DNA of 64,000 nucleotides from Frondihabitans australicus (GTDB taxonomy: Bacteria; Actinomycetota; Actinomycetes; Actinomycetales; Microbacteriaceae): the NCBI RefSeq assembly GCF_003634555.1, contig NZ_RBKS01000001.1, forward strand, positions 992,001 through 1,056,000, given 5' to 3'. Positions within the stretch are counted from its first letter, which is position 1. Each line of letters opens with the position of its first letter. The notes under the pieces are model-generated. The model did no database searches. It was not told the DNA's origin and saw only the letters and a program-made list of their open reading frames with translations. Made by a program: the position numbers and the translations under genes. Below, piece after piece: positions 1 through 7,908 of this stretch.

Positions 1-933
1 CCCGAGGTCGGTCAGCAGCCGGAGCGCGACGAGGGTGCCCGCGCGCAGGTTGCCGTCGAGCATCTTGAGCGCCACGGCCGTGCCGCCCGTCGTCCCGATG
101 ACCAGGACTCCCTCCGCGCCGAGCTTCGCGACGACGCCGAGCTCCTCGATCGTCACCGTGTTCGCGCGACCCGTGCCGTCGAGAGCCCAGGCGTCGGCGA
201 GCACGGAACGGGTGAGGTGCGCCGCCGCCGACGACGGGTCGGCGGTCGCGGCCCCCGTGACCCGCGCGATGCCCGTCGCGAGGCCGCGGAGGGTCAGGGC
301 GTAGACCGGGGCTCCGCAGCCGTCCACGCCCGCGTGATCCGGTCGCTCGCCGGCGAACTCCTCGATCGTGTCGCGGATCGCCGACTGCAGCGGGTGGTCG
401 AGGGCGTCGTAGGTCTTCTTGTTCCAGCCGTTCCGCTCGCAGGCGAGCAGGAAGGCCGCGTGCTTGCCGCTGCAGTTCATGAACAGGCGCGTCTTCTCAG
501 TCGCCGTACGCGCGGTCGCCCTGTCATAGGGCCAGTCGGGTGGGCAGAGCAGGTCTTCCGGGCCCGAGTTCGACCGGGCGAGCATGTCGCGGACCACCTG
601 CTGGTGCGCCGGCGTGCCCGCATGACTCGCCATGGCCAGGACGGCCTGGGCCCCCTCGAGGTCGACTCCGGCCCTGAGCACCGCGAGTGCCTGCAGAGGC
701 TTGAGGCAGGAGCGCGGATAGATCGTCGCCTCCGCGTCTCCCAGGGCGTCCAGCACGTCGCCCTGCGCGTTCACGACGACCGCGGCGCCGAGGTGGCGGC
801 TCTCGGCGAGACCCGAGCGTTCGACGACGGCCAGCTCGACGGACCCGTCGGCGTCGAGGGGATGACGCGGTCGAGCTGCTGCGTTCGCGCTGGGAGTCGT
901 GGGCGAGGAGGGGGCGTGGTGCAGGTCGTCCAT
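1..933 (-). CDS. L-asparaginase (asparaginase II family), 3' end cut by window
   Basis: The minus strand encodes at least 311 residues without a stop and runs off the left edge. Visible features match the asparaginase II family (Pfam Asparaginase_II) that hydrolyses asparagine to aspartate and ammonia in the cytoplasm: an early VERSGLAESRHLG block, YPRSCLKPLQALAVL, the ASHAG segment, MNCSGKHAAFLLAC and a VDGCGAPVYAL segment, followed by a Gly-rich VLVIGTTGGTAVALK stretch. The ATG at 933 was chosen because a TACACT -10 hexamer lies 8 bases upstream and no ribosome-binding site is needed. The gene diverges from the OsmC gene with 44 bases between them. Family assignment is from motif recall; the C-terminus is not visible. 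Confidence 0.85.
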   Translation of the reverse strand, partial: MDDLHHAPSSPTTPSANAAARPRHPLDADGSVELAVVERSGLAESRHLGAAVVVNAQGDVLDALGDAEATIYPRSCLKPLQALAVLRAGVDLEGAQAVLAMASHAGTPAHQQVVRDMLARSNSGPEDLLCPPDWPYDRATARTATEKTRLFMNCSGKHAAFLLACERNGWNKKTYDALDHPLQSAIRDTIEEFAGERPDHAGVDGCGAPVYALTLRGLATGIARVTGAATADPSSAAAHLTRSVLADAWALDGTGRANTVTIEELGVVAKLGAEGVLVIGTTGGTAVALKMLDGNLRAGTLVALRLLTDLG

Positions 934-940
934 GCTGGGG

Positions 941-946
941 AGTGTA
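941..946 (-). promoter_or_regulatory. -10 element (TACACT) of the asparaginase gene, leaderless type
   Basis: On the minus strand TACACT ends 8 bases before the ATG at 933, so transcription should begin at or next to the start codon. No Shine-Dalgarno sequence is present. Same geometry as many genes in this window. Confidence 0.5.
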
Positions 947-977
947 ACGATGGGGTGTCGAGAGGAAGCCCTGATCA

Positions 978-1457
978 ATGTTCGACCACCACTACGCCCT
1001 GCGCACCACCTGGACCGGAGACCGCGGCGTCGGCACGACCGACTACGACTCCTACGGGCGTGACCACGTGCTCACCGTCGACGGCAAGCACGAGATCCAG
1101 GGCTCCGCCGACAGGCCGTTCCGCGGCACGCTCGACCGGTGGAACCCGGAGGAGATGCTCCTCGGGGCGCTGTCGCAGTGCCACCTGCTGAGCTACCTCT
1201 GGCTGTGCTCGACGAACGGCGTCGTGGTGACGGCGTATGTCGACGACGCGATCGGCACCATGGTGCAGACGAAGGACGGCGGCGGGCACTTCACCGAGGT
1301 GACCCTGCGGCCACGCGTCACGGTCGCCGAGGCGAGCATGGTCGAGAAGGCTCAGGAGCTGCACCACCTCGCCTCCGAGAAGTGCTACATCGCCTCGTCG
1401 GTGAACTTCCCGGTGAAGCACGAGCCGACGGTCGCGGCTGCGGCGGACGCCGCGTGA
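978..1457 (+). CDS. OsmC family peroxiredoxin-like protein
   Basis: This 159-residue protein has the OsmC/Ohr fold signature: an N-terminal beta region with a Gly-rich turn, FRGTLDRWNPEEMLLGALSQCHLLSYLWLC carrying the first catalytic-type cysteine near residue 68, and a SEKCYIASSVNFPV segment with the second near residue 135. Members reduce organic hydroperoxides with a thiol cofactor in the cytoplasm. The ATG at 978 follows a GAGGAAG ribosome-binding sequence about 10 bases upstream. The stop overlaps the GTG start of the lipoprotein gene (GTGA at 1454-1457), so the two are probably co-translated. It is closer to general OsmC proteins than to Ohr, but substrate is unknown. Confidence 0.85.
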   Translation: MFDHHYALRTTWTGDRGVGTTDYDSYGRDHVLTVDGKHEIQGSADRPFRGTLDRWNPEEMLLGALSQCHLLSYLWLCSTNGVVVTAYVDDAIGTMVQTKDGGGHFTEVTLRPRVTVAEASMVEKAQELHHLASEKCYIASSVNFPVKHEPTVAAAADAA

Positions 1458-2458
1458 TTCGGCGTCGACTCCTCGGTCCGCTCGCCGTCATGCCCCTGGT
1501 GGCGCTGGCACTGGTCGGCTGCACCGGCGGCGGGGGAGGGACGAGCGCGACCGGCGGCGCGTCGACGCCGGCCGCGACCGGCGAGGCGCAGGGCTCCTGC
1601 ACCGGGGCTCCGGCCAGCGGCACGGCCGCGACGTCCGTGAAGGTGCAGGGCACGCTGGGGACGGCGCCTGTGGTGAGCTTCGACAAGGGGCTCTCCGTCA
1701 CGAAGACCGAGCGAACCACGGCGATCGAGGGCACGGGCGTCAAGGCGACGACGGGCACCCTCCTCGACGTCGCCTTCACGATCTACGACGCGACCTCCGG
1801 CAAGAAGATCTCGACGGCCGGCTACAGGGGCATGCCCTCGACGCAGTTCACGGTGAGCAAGAACCTCTACCTGCCGGGGCTCGTCGACGCCATGCAGTGC
1901 GCTCGCGTCGGGTCGCGCACCGTCACGGTCGCCGACGCCTCCGACATGTTCGGCTCGAACGGCTCGGAGTCGTTCGGTGTGTCTTCCGGCGACGACATCG
2001 TCATCGTCCTCGACCTCCTCGACACCGTGCCGTTGCGGGCCACGGGCACGCCGCAGACGCCGAAGGCGGGCTTCCCACGGGTGTCGCTGAGGTCGACCGG
2101 TCAGCCCAAGGTCACGATCCCGGCGTCCAAGGCGCCGTCGTCGTTCGAGCTCGAGGTGCTGAAGAAGGGCTCGGGCGAGAAGGTGTCGAGCACGGGGTCC
2201 GTGACGGTCCAGTACCAGGGCACCCTCTGGCGGACCGGCAAGGTCTTCGACCAGAGCTGGGGCTCCGGGCCGACGACGTTCTCGCTCGATCAGGTCGTCC
2301 CCGGGTTCAAGAAGGCGTTGGCCGGGCAGACGGTCGGCTCGCAGGTGGTGGCGATCCTGCCGCCCGCGGACGGCTACGGGACGGCCGGCAACGACACCGC
2401 GGGAATCAAGGGCACCGACACCCTGGTGTTCGTCATCGACATTCTGGCAACTTCATAG
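1454..2458 (+). CDS. FKBP-type peptidyl-prolyl isomerase lipoprotein
   Basis: 334 residues starting at a GTG that overlaps the OsmC stop. The N-terminus has basic residues, a hydrophobic stretch and the lipobox ALVGC with Cys at about residue 23, so the mature protein should be a membrane-anchored extracytoplasmic lipoprotein. The C-terminal ~110 residues form an FKBP domain (VTVQYQGTLWRTGKVFDQSW, then FSLDQVVPGFKKALAGQTVGS and ILPPADGYG). A second, more divergent FKBP-like half occupies about residues 60-200 (FDKGLSV..., LDVAFTIYDATSGKKI, YLPGLVDAMQCARVGSR) and has lost much of the active-site pattern. The likely role is folding of secreted proteins. The start codon further upstream in the same frame was rejected because it would overlap the whole OsmC gene. 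Confidence 0.88.
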   Translation: MIRRRLLGPLAVMPLVALALVGCTGGGGGTSATGGASTPAATGEAQGSCTGAPASGTAATSVKVQGTLGTAPVVSFDKGLSVTKTERTTAIEGTGVKATTGTLLDVAFTIYDATSGKKISTAGYRGMPSTQFTVSKNLYLPGLVDAMQCARVGSRTVTVADASDMFGSNGSESFGVSSGDDIVIVLDLLDTVPLRATGTPQTPKAGFPRVSLRSTGQPKVTIPASKAPSSFELEVLKKGSGEKVSSTGSVTVQYQGTLWRTGKVFDQSWGSGPTTFSLDQVVPGFKKALAGQTVGSQVVAILPPADGYGTAGNDTAGIKGTDTLVFVIDILATS

Positions 2459-2578
2459 CCGCGCGAGCACACGCGTCACATCGTGCCGACTCCGTCGGGA
2501 CGATGCGCCGTGTGCGATCGCGCGGGTGCTGAAGGCGGCCTCGTGAGCTGCCGGGCGTGCGGCGAGACCGCGCGCGTC

Positions 2579-2584
2579 TAGGCT
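2579..2584 (+). promoter_or_regulatory. -10 element (TAGGCT) of dxr, leaderless type
   Basis: TAGGCT ends at 2584, 8 bases before the first base of the dxr ATG at 2592. There is no ribosome-binding sequence between, so the predicted transcript starts at the initiation codon. Confidence 0.6.
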
Positions 2585-2591
2585 CGATCCC

Positions 2592-3671
2592 ATGCGTCGC
2601 ATCATCGTCCTCGGCTCGACCGGCTCCATCGGCGTTCAGGCGCTCGACGTCATCGCCCGCAACCCGCACCTGTTCGAGGTCGTCGGGCTGTCCGCCGGCA
2701 CGAACCGCGAGAAGCTCGCCGAGCAGGCGGCGGAGTTCGGCGTCGAGCACACGGCGCTGGGAGCCGACGAGTCCGTCAGTCTCGTCGAGACCGTCGCCGC
2801 GGACGTCGTGCTCAACGGCATCACCGGCTCGGTCGGCCTCGGCCCCACTCTCGCCGCCCTGCGCTCGGGCGCGACCCTGGCCCTCGCCAACAAGGAGAGC
2901 CTCATCGTCGGCGGCGACCTCGTGAAGGGCCTCGCGGCGCCCGGCCAGATCGTCCCGGTCGACTCCGAGCACTCCGCGCTGGCCCAAGCCCTGCGCTCGG
3001 GCACCCACGACGAGGTGCGCCGGCTCGTCCTCACGGCGTCGGGCGGCCCGTTCCGGGGTCGGACGCGCGAGAGCCTCCGTGACGTCAGCCCGAAGGCGGC
3101 CCTGGCGCATCCGACGTGGGACATGGGCCTCGTCGTCACGACCAACTCCGCCACGCTCGTCAACAAGGGTCTCGAGATCATCGAGGCGCACCTGCTCTTC
3201 GACATCGACTACGACCGGATCGACGTGGCCGTGCACCCGCAGTCGATCGTCCACTCGATGGTCGAGTTCACCGACGGGTCGACGCTCGCACAGGCCTCGC
3301 CGCCCGACATGCGGCTGCCGATCTCGCTGGGGCTCTCCTGGCCGGATCGCGTCCCCGGCGTCGGCGTCCCCCTCGACTGGACCACGGTCCAGACCTGGAC
3401 CTTCGAACCCCTCGACGACTCGGCGTTCCCCGCGGTGGGCCTCGCGAAGGAGGTCGGGCGCGCTGGATCGACCTACCCCGCCGTGTTCAACGCGGCGAAC
3501 GAGCAGGCGGTCCACGCGTTCCACGAGGGCCGCATCGGCTACCTCGATATCGTCGACACCGTCAAGGCGGTCGTCGACGCGCACGAGCCCGCCTCGGCCG
3601 ACCTCGAGGGCGTTCTCGACGCCGAGCGCTGGGCGCGCACCCAGGCGGATCGGATCCTGAGCCGCGCGTAG
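2592..3671 (+). CDS. dxr: 1-deoxy-D-xylulose 5-phosphate reductoisomerase
   Basis: This 359-residue protein converts DXP to 2-C-methyl-D-erythritol 4-phosphate with NADPH, the committed step of the MEP isoprenoid pathway in the cytoplasm. The NADPH-binding GSTGSIG motif lies at residues 8-14, and the family-typical [20 protein letters not shown] (metal-binding Asp and Glu), and [16 protein letters not shown] blocks are present. Length is slightly below the usual 380-400. The start is fixed by the leaderless -10 hexamer. In actinobacteria dxr is usually followed directly by rip and ispG; here those genes come 8.3 kb later. Confidence 0.97.
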   Translation: MRRIIVLGSTGSIGVQALDVIARNPHLFEVVGLSAGTNREKLAEQAAEFGVEHTALGADESVSLVETVAADVVLNGITGSVGLGPTLAALRSGATLALANKESLIVGGDLVKGLAAPGQIVPVDSEHSALAQALRSGTHDEVRRLVLTASGGPFRGRTRESLRDVSPKAALAHPTWDMGLVVTTNSATLVNKGLEIIEAHLLFDIDYDRIDVAVHPQSIVHSMVEFTDGSTLAQASPPDMRLPISLGLSWPDRVPGVGVPLDWTTVQTWTFEPLDDSAFPAVGLAKEVGRAGSTYPAVFNAANEQAVHAFHEGRIGYLDIVDTVKAVVDAHEPASADLEGVLDAERWARTQADRILSRA

Positions 3672-3680
3672 CCGCCCACG

Positions 3681-3755
3681 CCACGCCGCGCCACGGCCCG
3701 TCGCGCCACGCCGCGCCACGGCCCGTCGCGCCACGCCGCGCCACGGCTCGCCGGG
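3681..3755 (+). repeat. Three tandem 25-bp direct repeats downstream of dxr
   Basis: Units lie at 3681-3705, 3706-3730 and 3731-3755. The first two are identical and the third differs in its last bases; a more degraded CCACGCC-rich tail continues to about 3795. The array contains almost only C and G with single A and T bases. It fills the gap between dxr and pnuC and has no coding frame on which I would rely. Confidence 0.85.
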
Positions 3756-3819
3756 CCCGCCCACGCCCTGCCACGCCACACCCCGCCCCGGCCACGCGAC
3801 GGGCAGACAGGGCGTTCCC

Positions 3820-3825
3820 TAAGCT
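3820..3825 (+). promoter_or_regulatory. -10 element (TAAGCT) of pnuC, leaderless type
   Basis: TAAGCT ends 7 bases before the ATG at 3832 and no Shine-Dalgarno sequence is present. Confidence 0.55.
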
Positions 3826-3831
3826 GATGGC

Positions 3832-4482
3832 ATGCTCACCTGGCTCGCCGCGAACTGGACCGAGGTGCTGGGGTTCGTCACGGGTGCTGCGTGCGTGCTG
3901 CTGGCGGCCCGGCGTCACATCGCGAACTTCCCCATCGGCATCGCGAACAACCTGGTGTTCATCTGGCTGTTCGTCGGCGCCGCGCTCTACGCCGACGCGG
4001 GTCTGCAGGTCGTGTACCTGGCGCTTGGCGTCGCGGGCTGGATCGACTGGGCCCGGCACCGCGACACCGCCGACGGCCTCGCGCTCGGCAGCACGCCCCG
4101 CCGCGCGATCGTCCCGCTCGCGCTGGCCACGATCGCCATGGCGGCCGCCCTCGTCTGGATCCTCACCGCCTTCACGAACTCCACGACGCAGATCGCCGAC
4201 GCGACCACGACCGCGGTCAGCCTCACGGCCCAGTACATGCTGAACCGCCGCTGGATCGAGAACTGGTTCGTCTGGATCGCCGTCGACGTCGCCTACGTCG
4301 GCCTCTACCTCGTCAAGGGCCTGTGGATCACCGGCGGCCTCTACCTGCTCTTCATCGCGATGTGCGCGGCCGGCTACCGCGGCTGGGTGCACGCCCGGCG
4401 TCGGCAGCAGGGCGCAGGATCGGGAACCCCGCCGACCGAAGCTGCTCACCCCGCGACCGTCCCCACCTCCCTCCGTGGCTGA
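3832..4482 (+). CDS. pnuC: PnuC-type nicotinamide riboside transporter
   Basis: 216 residues with about seven hydrophobic segments. The protein shows the PnuC pattern: an N-terminal helix, a NFPIGIANNLVFIWLF segment, GVAGWIDWARH after the third helix, and QYMLNRRWIENWFVWIAVD followed by VYLGLYLVKGLW-like residues. PnuC proteins are SWEET-related facilitated-diffusion channels for nicotinamide riboside, with net uptake driven by intracellular phosphorylation. That fits its 3' overlap of 8 bases with the NadR-like gene. The C-terminal tail is hydrophilic and low complexity. Confidence 0.93.
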   Translation: MLTWLAANWTEVLGFVTGAACVLLAARRHIANFPIGIANNLVFIWLFVGAALYADAGLQVVYLALGVAGWIDWARHRDTADGLALGSTPRRAIVPLALATIAMAAALVWILTAFTNSTTQIADATTTAVSLTAQYMLNRRWIENWFVWIAVDVAYVGLYLVKGLWITGGLYLLFIAMCAAGYRGWVHARRRQQGAGSGTPPTEAAHPATVPTSLRG

Positions 4483-5641
4483 CGCCCTCGCGACCGGCCG
4501 GGCGAAGCGCTTCGCGCGGGGGCTCGTCCTCGGCAAGTTCTACCCGCTGCACGCCGGTCACTCGAACCTGATCCGGGCGGGACTCGTGGCGTGCGAGGAG
4601 CTCGTGGTGGAGGTGCTCGGCTCGAGCGTGGAGTCGATCCCGCTGGAGACGCGGGTGGCGTGGCTGCGTGAGGAGCATCCGACGGCGACGGTGGTGTCCG
4701 CGATGGACGACGCGCCGATCGACTATGGCGATCCTGCGGTCTGGGAACTCCACATGCGGGTGATCGAGAGCCTGCTGCCGGGGCCGGTCGACGCGGTCTT
4801 CTCGAGCGACTCGTACGGCGAGGAGCTGGCGGACAGGCTGGGCGCCGAATGGGTGTGCGTCGACCCCGACCGGACCGCGACGCCGATCTCGGGGACGGCC
4901 GTGCGCGACGATCCCGCCGCGAGCTGGTGGGCTCTCGCTCCGTGCGTGCGCGCGACCCTCGCGCCCCGGGTGGTGGTGCTCGGCGCCGAGTCGACGGGCA
5001 GCACGACTCTGGCCGAGGCCCTGGCCGAGCGCCTCGAGACGCTGTGGGTGCCCGAGTACGGCCGCGAGCACACGATCGTCCGCGAGGGAGGGCTCGAGAC
5101 GCCGTGGCGCAGCGACGAGTTCGATCTCATCGTCGATCGGCAGATCGGGCTGGAGGACGCGGCGCTCCGGCGGGTTCCGCGTCCGCTGCTGCTCTGCGAC
5201 ACCGACGTCCTGGCCACCGCCCTCTGGCACGAGCGCTATGTGGGGAGCCCCGCACCTGCCGTCCTCGCCCGGGCGAGTGCCCATGCTCCTGCACTCTATG
5301 TGCTCACCGGTGACGACATCCCGTTCGTGCAGGACGGCTACCGCGACGGCGAGCACATCCGGCACGCCATGCAGCAGCGGTTTCGCGACGAGCTCGCGGC
5401 GCGCGAGGTCCCGTGGCTCGAGGTCACGGGCACGGTCGCGGAGCGCGTCGAGCAGGCCCTGCCCGCGATCGCTGAGACCGTGCGTCGCGCGCTGACGTAC
5501 GCCGTGCCGCTCACCGATCCGTCCGTCACCGGGGCGGGGCGGGAGTCGTCCGGGGCGGGGCGGGAGTCGACCGGGGCGGGGCGGGAGTCGACCGGGGCGA
5601 GGCAGGCCGCGTCGGCGACCGGCACCGGCCCGTCTCGCTAG
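4475..5641 (+). CDS. nadR: NadR-like NMN adenylyltransferase / ribosylnicotinamide kinase-type protein
   Basis: 388 residues. Residues about 17-165 form a nucleotidyltransferase domain with GKFYPLHAGHSNLI (the HxGH motif) and an ISGTAVRDDP segment (the ISGT motif). Residues about 165-350 are the kinase domain, with VVVLGAESTGSTTLAEAL as its P-loop. The P-loop carries Ser where the canonical Walker A lysine would be, which may impair or alter the kinase step. The C-terminus holds a GAGRES(S/T) heptapeptide repeat encoded by a 21-bp tandem repeat. The GTG start overlaps the end of pnuC; the pair should form a nicotinamide riboside uptake and salvage unit. Confidence 0.88.
   Translation: MADALATGRAKRFARGLVLGKFYPLHAGHSNLIRAGLVACEELVVEVLGSSVESIPLETRVAWLREEHPTATVVSAMDDAPIDYGDPAVWELHMRVIESLLPGPVDAVFSSDSYGEELADRLGAEWVCVDPDRTATPISGTAVRDDPAASWWALAPCVRATLAPRVVVLGAESTGSTTLAEALAERLETLWVPEYGREHTIVREGGLETPWRSDEFDLIVDRQIGLEDAALRRVPRPLLLCDTDVLATALWHERYVGSPAPAVLARASAHAPALYVLTGDDIPFVQDGYRDGEHIRHAMQQRFRDELAAREVPWLEVTGTVAERVEQALPAIAETVRRALTYAVPLTDPSVTGAGRESSGAGRESTGAGRESTGARQAASATGTGPSR
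5529..5612 (+). repeat. 21-bp tandem repeat inside the 3' end of nadR
   Basis: Three nearly identical 21-bp units lie at 5529-5549, 5550-5570 and 5571-5591, with a decayed fourth unit at 5592-5612. They are in frame and encode a GAGRES(S/T) heptapeptide. Unit number is probably variable between strains by slippage. Confidence 0.85.
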
Positions 5642-5644
5642 GGT
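5639..5644 (+). promoter_or_regulatory. -10 element (TAGGGT) of the AAA/HEXXH-vWA/adenylase operon
   Basis: TAGGGT overlaps the last bases of nadR and ends 8 bases before the ATG at 5652. This geometry favours the ATG at 5652 over the in-frame GTG at 5643 as the start of the AAA gene. Confidence 0.5.
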
Positions 5645-5651
5645 GGTCGGC

Positions 5652-7226
5652 ATGGCCCTGGGGGATCGCTGGAACCGTCTGTCGCAGTCGCCGACGAGGT
5701 CGTCCGCGCCACCGCCGCCCGGCGGTTTGCGCGCGGAGGACCTCTTCGCGAAGCCGCAGGCCGAGGCGGCGCCGCTCGACGAGAAGCTCCGCCGCGCGTA
5801 CTTCTGGCTCGTGAACCAGGCGGTCATCTCGCCCTTCTACGACATCGAGTTCTCGCGCGGCCAGCCGGTGCGCTTCGAGCTCGGCGATGCCGGCGCCGAA
5901 CTCCACCTCCCGACCGACCAGTCGTACTCGTCGAACGTGCTGATCCCTCTGCTCACCATGGCGGTGGGCGGCAAGTGCCTGCTCGTCGGCGGCCCGGGCC
6001 GGGGCAAGACCACGCTTGCGATCCTCATGGGCGTGCTCACCGGGTCCACCCCCGCCGACGTTCGCCGCAGCGTGCAGCAGGGTCAGCCCCAGCTCACCAT
6101 CTCGGATCTCGTGGGCATGCCCCTGCCGCGCGACCTCGTGCAGGCGGGCAGTCTCGCCGAGATCTCCATCGCCTGGCGAGACTGGCTGAAACGACCCGTC
6201 AAGATCGTCGACGAGTACAACCGGATCCCGACCAAGACGCAGTCGGCGCTCCTCACGATGGTGGCTGAAGGCTACGTCGAGAGTCACGACCAGATGCTCA
6301 CGACGAGTCCGCCGTCGGGCGTCGAGAGCTGGTTCTTCACGGCCAACGACGACGCCGGCGGCGGCACGTTCCCCGTGATCCAGGCCCTGCGTGACCGCAT
6401 GGACGTCACCGTCGCGGCGATGGGCTTCAACAGCCGATTCTTCGACGAGCTCGTGACCCGCATCGAGGCCGGCGAGAAGCCGGAGGAGCACGTGCCCGCC
6501 GAGCTGATCCTGACGCCCGACGAGCAGCGCGACCTGGAGGCCGCGATCCGCGCCGTTCCGGTGCCGCCGATCGTGAGGCGCCACATCGAGTTCTTCGCGT
6601 CGCACTTCGAGTTCGTGCAGCACGGCGGCCGACGATTCGAGTACCGCACCAAAGACACGGTATCGACCTCCGGCGGCCAGGTCGGCGAGGTCATCGACAG
6701 CAACTCCGGCGCCGACCTCCAGGTCGACCTCGGCGCCCAGACCCTGAACAGCCTGTCGGTGAGGTCGCTGCAGACCCTCATCACCTACGCCAAGGCGATC
6801 GCGTTCTTCCGCGGCCAGCCGGCCGTCGGCCTCGACGACGTGGCGGCGGTGCTCCCGTTCGCGCTTCGCGGCAAGCTGCTCCCGAACCCCACGCACCCCC
6901 GCTTCGACCAGGGCGACGACGTCGAGCTGGCGCACGACCAGGTGTCGTGGCTCGCCGACCTCTTCGCACAGTCGCGGCAGCTGTTCGGGCATCTCCTGCT
7001 CGAGAAGCGCGACCCCGTCGGCGACCTGCTCGCCCAGCTCGGCCAGGGCCTCGACGGCGTCTCGAGCGTGGAGGCGTCACGCCGGATCACGTCGATCGAG
7101 TCGCAGATCGCGGCCGTCGCGAAGCAGGGCAAGCTCTACGGTCGCCACTACGACGACCTGCTCACCCTCAAGTACCTCCACCAGCGATACACGAACTACC
7201 TGCTGTGGCTCGACGGCGGGCGCTGA
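5652..7226 (+). CDS. MoxR-type AAA+ ATPase of an unassigned vWA/adenylase cassette
   Basis: 524 residues. After a proline-rich N-terminus and a ~90-residue unassigned region, the AAA+ core starts with Walker A LVGGPGRGKTT at about residues 111-121. Walker B is KIVDEYNRIP near residue 186 followed by KTQSALLTMVAEG, and a sensor-1-like segment reads WFFTANDDAGGGTFPVIQALRDRMD. The DEYNR and ALxxxMxEG pattern is characteristic of MoxR ATPases, which act as chaperones or remodellers on vWA-domain partners. The C-terminal ~150 residues form a lid-like region. It is longer than common MoxR proteins (~330). The next gene starts 1 base after the stop. It is only distantly like the second MoxR protein at 14654. 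Confidence 0.8.
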   Translation: MALGDRWNRLSQSPTRSSAPPPPGGLRAEDLFAKPQAEAAPLDEKLRRAYFWLVNQAVISPFYDIEFSRGQPVRFELGDAGAELHLPTDQSYSSNVLIPLLTMAVGGKCLLVGGPGRGKTTLAILMGVLTGSTPADVRRSVQQGQPQLTISDLVGMPLPRDLVQAGSLAEISIAWRDWLKRPVKIVDEYNRIPTKTQSALLTMVAEGYVESHDQMLTTSPPSGVESWFFTANDDAGGGTFPVIQALRDRMDVTVAAMGFNSRFFDELVTRIEAGEKPEEHVPAELILTPDEQRDLEAAIRAVPVPPIVRRHIEFFASHFEFVQHGGRRFEYRTKDTVSTSGGQVGEVIDSNSGADLQVDLGAQTLNSLSVRSLQTLITYAKAIAFFRGQPAVGLDDVAAVLPFALRGKLLPNPTHPRFDQGDDVELAHDQVSWLADLFAQSRQLFGHLLLEKRDPVGDLLAQLGQGLDGVSSVEASRRITSIESQIAAVAKQGKLYGRHYDDLLTLKYLHQRYTNYLLWLDGGR

Positions 7227-7227
7227 C

Positions 7228-7908
7228 ATGACGCGCCGACCCGGTCACGCGGTGAACGAGGGGATCATCGTCGATCCCGGCTCCGAGCCGCCTGTCGTGA
7301 GCGAGTACGACGTCGCGCAGTCGGTCGAGAACGTCGCGGCCTGGGGCGGCGACCCCGCGCTCTACCTGCACTTCCTGGGCGCCGCGGTCCGCACCGATCC
7401 CGGTGGCGACTTCCTCGCCCTGTCGTCGCTCGCCGCCTGGCGCTCGGGCGTCATCGACCTGGCGCAGGATGCACGCGGTCGCCTCGCCGACGCCGGCCTC
7501 GGCCCCGAGGTGGCCGGCGCCGCCCTCGGCCTGCCCGCCGACCGCGTCGGCGAGTTCGCCCGCGCCCAGGAGCGCGACCCCTTCGCCTGGCCGCCGACCG
7601 ACGATGGCGCAGGCCTGCGGGTCGTCGGCAGCGTCGGAGGCTTCCGCGGCCTGTGGGGCCCGTGGACCGCTCCGCCGCGCGAGACCGTCACAGTGGCGCC
7701 CGGCGTGTTCCGCCTCATGAGCGGCGACGAGTCCTGGGAGGTCGTGGCCGACGTCTTCGGCGCCAGGCTGCGGCGCGCGGACGACGCCTCGCAACCGGGC
7801 GGCACGGCCACTGCCACCGGCTCCGGCTCCGGCACCGACACCGACACCGTGCGACTCGTCACGTCGCCGACCTCCTACCTCGCCTATCTGATGCGGGGCG
7901 CCGCATGA
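7228..7908 (+). CDS. Uncharacterised protein of the MoxR/vWA cassette
   Basis: 226 residues, not recognised. The N-terminus has an acidic EYDVAQSVENVAAWGGDPALYLHFLGAAVR segment and a helical middle with AWRSGVIDLAQDARGRLADAG. A central VGSVGGFRGLWGPWTAPP stretch is followed by a low-complexity Gly/Thr/Ser tail and a short hydrophobic end (SYLAYLMRG). No signal peptide or clear transmembrane helix is seen. Its position, 1 base after the AAA gene and with an ATGA overlap to the HEXXH-vWA gene, argues that it is an obligate partner of that cassette, perhaps an adaptor. Confidence 0.7.
   Translation: MTRRPGHAVNEGIIVDPGSEPPVVSEYDVAQSVENVAAWGGDPALYLHFLGAAVRTDPGGDFLALSSLAAWRSGVIDLAQDARGRLADAGLGPEVAGAALGLPADRVGEFARAQERDPFAWPPTDDGAGLRVVGSVGGFRGLWGPWTAPPRETVTVAPGVFRLMSGDESWEVVADVFGARLRRADDASQPGGTATATGSGSGTDTDTVRLVTSPTSYLAYLMRGAA

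Noticed and set aside
3681-3755. Possible CRISPR array
   Set aside because: The units are directly adjacent with no spacers and no cas genes are present; it is a simple tandem repeat.
5643-5651. GTG at 5643 as start of the AAA gene
   Set aside because: It lies within 0-1 bases of the -10 element at 5639-5644. The ATG at 5652 fits the leaderless spacing seen at other genes.
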